From assembly GCA_913774725.1 (NCBI GenBank), contig CAJYIG010000230.1, positions 1 to 7,928 of the forward strand: a DNA stretch of 7,928 bases, written 5' to 3'. Positions 5,606-7,928 of this stretch are shown in pieces (positions within the stretch are counted from its first letter, which is position 1; every line of letters starts with the position of its first letter). The position numbers and the translations under genes were made by a program. This stretch comes from an uncultured Curtobacterium sp. Its GTDB lineage: Bacteria; Actinomycetota; Actinomycetes; Actinomycetales; Microbacteriaceae. The notes beneath the pieces were generated by a model that was not told the origin of the DNA, made no database searches, and worked only from the letters and a program-made list of their open reading frames with translations.

Positions 5606-6477
5606 CGGCGGTCGGTGCCCGGCAGGTCGTCGGTCGGCTCGTCGCGCGGCGCCTGCCCCTTCTGCGCCGCCTTCGCCGCGATCCGGCCCCAGATGTCGTC
5701 GGCGTCGGTGCGTGCCGCGTCGGGGGCGCCGAGCACGCGCCGGCGGACCGGCGGGACCTGCTTCACCGGCTCGGCGACGCGGGTCGTCTGCGGCTCGTCG
5801 TCCTCGGCGCGGCGGGCGGCGACCTCGCGCGCGGTGCGGGGCTTGTCGCCGGTGGTCTTCGGCTGCGCGACCGAGGCCCGGAGCGCGGCCTCGACCGCGG
5901 TGCGGAGTGCCTCGGTGCGCTCCGACGGCGCCCCGGCCTGGCGGAAGGCCTGGTAGGCACGCGAGAGGGCCGAGCGGGCCTCGTCGAAGCGGGACAGCTC
6001 GAACAGCGACCAGCCCTCGAGCTCGGCGGCGGCGCCCTCGAGCTCCGGCCACTCCTCGGTCCGGGCGGTGTCCCGCGCCATGGCGGCCTCGGTGGCGGCG
6101 CGCTCGTGGCGACCGAGGTCGTGCAGCACGTGCGCGCGGCGGATGCGGGCGGCGACCTTGTCCGACCGCTCGCCGGTGAACATGGTCAGGCGGAAGACCT
6201 CCTCGGCGACGACGAGCGACTCGTCCAGCCGACCGAGCAGCCGGAGGAGCTCGGCGCGCTCGGCCAGGGCCTCGGTGCTGCGGCTCTGCCCGAGGTCGCG
6301 CAGCCGCTGCTGCACGGCGTCGGCGTCCACGGCGGGCCGCAGGCTGATCGGCGCGAAGGTGCTCCCCGGGCTCACACCCGCGGTGACCGGGGCGGAGTCA
6401 CCCGGTGCGGCGTGACGGGGTTCCCGAGCGCGGTCGGCGCGGTCGGGCTGCTGGCTGTCGTCGGGCGGGAGGGACAT
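5602..6477 (-). CDS. tetratricopeptide-repeat protein
   Basis: A 291-residue soluble protein with a helical-repeat core between disordered ends. Residues 1-45 are Pro/Asp/Arg-rich. Residues 52-186 hold at least three TPR-like helical pairs: TEALAERAELLRLLGRLDESLVVAEE, AARIRRAHVLHDLGRHERAATEA and LEGAAAELEGWSLFELSRFDEARSALSRAY, with the typical Gly/Leu-Gly-Arg turn and a small-residue alternation. Residues 205-291 are charged and low-complexity, with a short conserved-looking DDIWGRIAAKAAQKG helix (260-274). TPR domains usually hold protein partners; the partner here is not known. ATG at 6477 is chosen because a TACCCT box ends 7 nt upstream; the frame is open further but encodes Arg-rich low-complexity sequence running over a terminator. 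It overlaps the SprT-like gene by 4 nt, so the two probably form an operon. Confidence 0.8.
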   Translation of the reverse strand: MSLPPDDSQQPDRADRAREPRHAAPGDSAPVTAGVSPGSTFAPISLRPAVDADAVQQRLRDLGQSRSTEALAERAELLRLLGRLDESLVVAEEVFRLTMFTGERSDKVAARIRRAHVLHDLGRHERAATEAAMARDTARTEEWPELEGAAAELEGWSLFELSRFDEARSALSRAYQAFRQAGAPSERTEALRTAVEAALRASVAQPKTTGDKPRTAREVAARRAEDDEPQTTRVAEPVKQVPPVRRRVLGAPDAARTDADDIWGRIAAKAAQKGQAPRDEPTDDLPGTDRR

Positions 6478-6484
6478 CGGTTCG

Positions 6485-6490
6485 AGGGTA
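6485..6490 (-). promoter_or_regulatory. -10 box TACCCT, likely leaderless promoter
   Basis: TACCCT on the minus strand, then 7 nt, then the ATG at 6477. It would drive the TPR gene and, by coupling, the SprT-like gene. Confidence 0.55.
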
Positions 6491-6540
6491 ACCGGGGCGT
6501 CCCGTGAGCGAGCGGTGCCACGCGCACGGGGGGTGCGAGA

Positions 6541-6594
6541 ACGCGGCAGGGTGCCCGGACGCGGCAGGGTGCCCGGACGCGGCAGGGAACCCGG
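6541..6594. repeat. three tandem 18-bp direct repeats
   Basis: The unit ACGCGGCAGGGTGCCCGG occurs exactly at 6541-6558 and 6559-6576, and with two changes at 6577-6594. It lies 50-105 bp upstream of the TPR promoter and just past the terminator at 6605-6630, outside any gene I accept. There are no spacers between units, so this is not a CRISPR array. It may be a regulator-binding array or simple slippage. Confidence 0.85.
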
Positions 6595-6604
6595 ACACGG
6601 AACA

Positions 6605-6630
6605 GCCCGCCCCGCTGCAGCGGGACGGGC
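6605..6630 (-). terminator. strong hairpin terminator after the membrane-protein gene
   Basis: GCCCGCCCCGCTG (6605-6617) and CAGCGGGACGGGC (6618-6630) pair over 13 positions with one imperfect pair, which becomes a G-U wobble in the minus-strand RNA. On that strand the stem is followed by TGTTCC, a short T-containing tail. It lies 18 nt past the stop at 6648, as expected for an intrinsic terminator. Confidence 0.72.
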
Positions 6631-6647
6631 CGTCGGGGGGACGTGTG

Positions 6648-7448
6648 TCAGTTGCTGCCGGTGACCGCGGCGGCCGCCGCGACGGTGAGCGCGATGAACG
6701 TCGCGAAGGTGGCGACGACGGCCAGGATGATCGCGAGGACACCCCAGACCCGCCCCCGACCCGCGACCGCGGCGATGATGCCCTGCACCAGGGCCCAGAG
6801 GCCGAGGACGGCCGCGATGAGGACGATGATCCCGCCGCCGCCGATCTGGCTCATCGCGGACGGGTCGTTCATGAGCTGCTGCTGCAGCTGTTCCTGCTGC
6901 TGCGCCGTGCCTCCGCCGTCCCGCGCGATCTGCTCGAGTGCAGCGTTGCCGGCGAAGGCGGCACCCATCACGGCACCGCCGACGACGCCGAGCACGAGCG
7001 ACAGGATGCCGAGTGCGAACGCGACGAGACCGACGGTCTTCTTCTTCCGCTTCGGCTCCTCGTACGACTGCCACGCCGGGCTGCCCGCGCTCGCCGGAGC
7101 CGAGGACGCCGCGTACGGCTGGTGCGAGCCCTGGTGCTCGCCCCAGGTCGGGGACTCGGGGCGCCCGTCACGCTGGTCGTACCCGCCGCGCTGGTCGCGC
7201 TCGCCGTACTGCGCCGACTGGCCGTACTGCTGCTGCCCGTACTGGTCGCGCTCGCCGTACTGCTGCTGCTGGCGGTACTGCGGCTGACCCTGGTCGCGCT
7301 CGCCGTACCGCGGCGCCGAGCCCGGCGCCGGATCGACGCGCTCGCCGTAGCGGGGCGCGTCGTGTCGGTCGTGCTGCGGTGCACTGCCCCACACCGGTGC
7401 GTTGCCGTCGCCCGTCCGGTCCTCGTTGCTCCGGTCGTCGTTCGTCAT
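6648..7448 (-). CDS. membrane protein with Q/Y/G-rich repetitive N-terminal half (DUF4190-like)
   Basis: A 266-residue inner-membrane protein of unknown function. Residues 1-131 are disordered and low-complexity, rich in Gln, Tyr, Gly, Arg and Asp, with four Tyr-Gly-Glu-Arg units (34-37, 48-51, 64-67, 81-84) and many Gln-Tyr-Gly steps. A basic stop, KRKKK (133-137), leads into a first membrane helix (138-165, TVGLVAFALGILSLVLGVVGG). A Gln-rich loop follows (182-205), then helices at about 206-229 and 233-262. The Gly-x-Leu-Ala-hydrophobic-x-Leu-Gly-hydrophobic-Leu helix pattern after a long polar head resembles actinobacterial DUF4190-type proteins. The tail should be cytoplasmic by the positive-inside rule. 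ATG at 7448 has GAGGGAG 7 nt upstream; a strong terminator follows the stop. Some family proteins are linked to envelope or division, but I see no evidence of that here. Confidence 0.82.
   Translation of the reverse strand: MTNDDRSNEDRTGDGNAPVWGSAPQHDRHDAPRYGERVDPAPGSAPRYGERDQGQPQYRQQQQYGERDQYGQQQYGQSAQYGERDQRGGYDQRDGRPESPTWGEHQGSHQPYAASSAPASAGSPAWQSYEEPKRKKKTVGLVAFALGILSLVLGVVGGAVMGAAFAGNAALEQIARDGGGTAQQQEQLQQQLMNDPSAMSQIGGGGIIVLIAAVLGLWALVQGIIAAVAGRGRVWGVLAIILAVVATFATFIALTVAAAAAVTGSN
7191..7307. repeat. 18-bp repeat, three exact copies inside the membrane-protein gene
   Basis: CTGGTCGCGCTCGCCGTA occurs at 7191-7208, 7242-7259 and 7290-7307, with a shortened copy around 7338-7349. On the coding strand it gives the Tyr-Gly-Glu-Arg-Asp-Gln unit. 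Exact nucleotide identity between copies suggests recent slippage or gene conversion, so copy number may vary between strains. Confidence 0.85.
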
Positions 7449-7455
7449 CAGGGGA

Positions 7456-7462
7456 CTCCCTC
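7456..7462 (-). promoter_or_regulatory. Shine-Dalgarno GAGGGAG for the membrane-protein gene
   Basis: GAGGGAG on the minus strand lies 7 nt before the ATG at 7448, so this transcript has a leader. Confidence 0.75.
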
Positions 7463-7469
7463 GGTCGGT

Positions 7470-7483
7470 CGCGCAGCTGCGCG
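7470..7483. repeat. 14-bp perfect palindrome in the 5' leader
   Basis: CGCGCAGCTGCGCG is its own reverse complement and lies 8 nt upstream of the Shine-Dalgarno. It could be a dimeric regulator site or a short RNA hairpin; chance is possible in DNA this GC-rich. Confidence 0.5.
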
Positions 7484-7496
7484 GTCGTTGTCCCCC

Positions 7497-7526
7497 ATCC
7501 TGGCAGCCGGACGCCCGACGTGTTCA
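7497..7526 (-). promoter_or_regulatory. possible promoter of the membrane-protein gene
   Basis: On the minus strand TGAACA (7521-7526) and CAGGAT (7497-7502) are 18 nt apart and resemble weak -35 and -10 boxes. They would give a leader of about 40 nt that includes the 7470-7483 palindrome. The boxes match consensus only partly. Confidence 0.3.
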
Positions 7527-7627
7527 GGGGGACACGGTGCTCCTGTACCCGTTCCGCGGCCTGGAGGCAGGGTGCCGGACCGCCACCGCGCCTCCCGTCC
7601 GGCGCGTGGTCGCGCGCGACCGTGGGG

Positions 7628-7720
7628 TCAGCCGCCGAAGACGCTCCGGTTGGGCTCGGGGGACGCGACCGCGGTCGCGTCGGTGACGATGGGTGCCCCC
7701 GCCGTGAAGGCGCGGAGCTC
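7628..7720 (-). other. left-arm copy of the 30-codon shared reading frame end
   Basis: Read on the minus strand this stretch encodes exactly the same 30 residues and TGA as 7755-7847 on the plus strand, beginning Glu-Leu-Arg-Ala-Phe-Thr and ending Arg-Ser-Val-Phe-Gly-Gly. Three codons differ, all silently (GCA/GCG, CCC/CCG, CGG/CGC). No ATG or GTG is in frame in the 32-nt centre; only a TTG at 7738 or an ATG at 7786 inside the opposite arm could start it. It may therefore be a headless copy, or part of an overlapping pair of 52-codon frames. Confidence 0.4.
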
Positions 7721-7727
7721 CGACCCG

Positions 7728-7847
7728 ATGCCGGCCAAGGTGGTGCACGGGCAGGAGCTCCGCGCCTTCACGGCGGGGGCGCCCATCGTCACCGACGCGA
7801 CCGCGGTCGCGTCCCCCGAGCCGAACCGCAGCGTCTTCGGCGGCTGA
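7728..7847 (+). CDS. candidate small peptide, 39 residues, right arm
   Basis: The frame starts with ATG at 7728, which has GGAG (7714-7717) 10 nt upstream, and ends with TGA at 7847. The first nine residues (MPAKVVHGQ) come from the palindrome centre and the last 30 are the sequence shared with the left arm. The shared part has an Ala/Thr/Val-rich middle (PIVTDATAVASPEPN) and ends Phe-Gly-Gly. There is no Cys, no membrane helix and no signal peptide. An alternative in-frame ATG at 7689 would give 52 residues. I do not recognise the peptide. It could be a genuine small protein, a RiPP-like precursor (no modifying enzyme is in view), or the tail of a larger gene that was duplicated. Confidence 0.3.
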   Translation: MPAKVVHGQELRAFTAGAPIVTDATAVASPEPNRSVFGG

Positions 7848-7875
7848 CCCCGCGGTCGACGCGCGACCACCCACC

Positions 7876-7918
7876 GGACGGGAGGCGCGGTACCGGTCCG
7901 CCACCGTGCCTCCAGTCC
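7876..7918 (+). terminator. hairpin downstream of the right-arm reading frame
   Basis: 7876-7891 pairs with 7903-7918 over 16 positions, with one mismatch and one G-U wobble, and an 11-nt loop. It lies 28 nt past the stop at 7847. No T-run follows before the window ends. The left arm can form the equivalent hairpin with more mismatches. Confidence 0.4.
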
Positions 7919-7928
7919 GTGGAACGGG

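Larger units (their letters stand above)
7548..7928. repeat. long imperfect palindrome, arms about 175 bp, 32-nt centre
   Basis: The left arm (7548-7721) is the reverse complement of the right arm (7754-7928), with a 32-nt centre (7722-7753). Inner parts (7624-7721 against 7754-7851) differ at 3 of 98 positions. Outer parts (7548-7623 against 7852-7928) differ at 9 positions plus a one-base indel. Each arm holds an identical perfect palindrome, GACGCGACCGCGGTCGCGTC, at 7662-7681 and 7794-7813, and a smaller one just beyond the stop codon: GGTCGCGCGCGACC at 7608-7621, with an interrupted version at 7854-7868. The match reaches the last base of the window, so the right end is not seen. Apart from small candidate reading frames I find no conventional gene from 7449 to the end. 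Possible natures: a MITE-like element, an inverted gene-end duplication or a structured RNA locus. Confidence 0.93.

Noticed and set aside
5518..6507. A 329-codon open frame on the plus strand
   Set aside because: It is antisense to the TPR and SprT-like genes and has no recognisable domain or start signal.
6541..6594. Possible CRISPR array
   Set aside because: The three units abut directly, with no spacers, and there are no cas genes.
6478..7074. Upstream extension of the TPR frame
   Set aside because: It would run through the terminator hairpin and the membrane-protein gene; the translated part is Arg-rich low complexity.
6504..7847. A 447-codon open frame on the plus strand
   Set aside because: It is antisense to the membrane-protein gene, whose start, Shine-Dalgarno and terminator are convincing. 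Only its last 40 codons, in the palindrome, are kept as a weak candidate.
7548..7928. Linear-replicon telomere
   Set aside because: Telomeric inverted repeats lie at opposite ends of a replicon. Here both arms are adjacent around a 32-nt centre, and I see no terminal-protein gene.

Overview
The window is very GC-rich and its codons end almost always in G or C. The gene families (CGNR zinc finger, NRAMP transporter, DUF427, SprT-like) and the many start codons placed 6-8 nt after a TAnnnT box point to a high-GC actinobacterium. Microbacteriaceae, perhaps Curtobacterium or a relative, is my inference from style and not a proven assignment. I see no rRNA, tRNA, CRISPR array, transposase or phage gene.

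Layout, left to right. Positions 1-1875 hold four minus-strand genes: a DUF1684-like gene cut by the window edge, a hypothetical protein of 123 residues, an SRPBCC (START-like) protein and a GNAT acetyltransferase. A 108-bp divergent region follows. It carries promoters for the acetyltransferase and for a plus-strand gene (1984-2607) distantly related to 2-phosphosulfolactate phosphatase. A small DUF427 gene (2663-2965) follows it on the plus strand and converges on mntH (3000-4298, minus), a manganese/iron NRAMP transporter. mntH is preceded by two interlocking inverted repeats that look like a metal-regulator operator. Upstream of mntH on the same strand is a CGNR zinc-finger regulator (4359-5060). 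Next come a SprT-like zinc metalloprotein (5108-5605) and a TPR protein (5602-6477), which overlap by four bases and probably form one operon. A short tandem repeat and a strong terminator hairpin separate them from a three-helix membrane protein with a Q/Y/G-rich repetitive N-terminal half (6648-7448).

The last 380 bases (7548-7928) are the most unusual part. They form an almost complete palindrome with arms of about 175 bp around a 32-nt centre. Each arm carries, reading outwards, the same 30-codon open reading frame end, a TGA stop, a small palindrome and a hairpin-forming tail. The three differences between the arms inside the coding part are all synonymous. Identity falls from 97% to about 87% just past the stop. 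The match runs to the last base of the window, so the element may extend further.

Most genes here appear to have their own leaderless promoter. Exceptions are DUF427 and the membrane protein, which have Shine-Dalgarno sequences, and the SprT-like gene, which is probably translationally coupled to the TPR gene. Apart from that pair I see no shared pathway: the genes look like ordinary chromosomal housekeeping and accessory functions.
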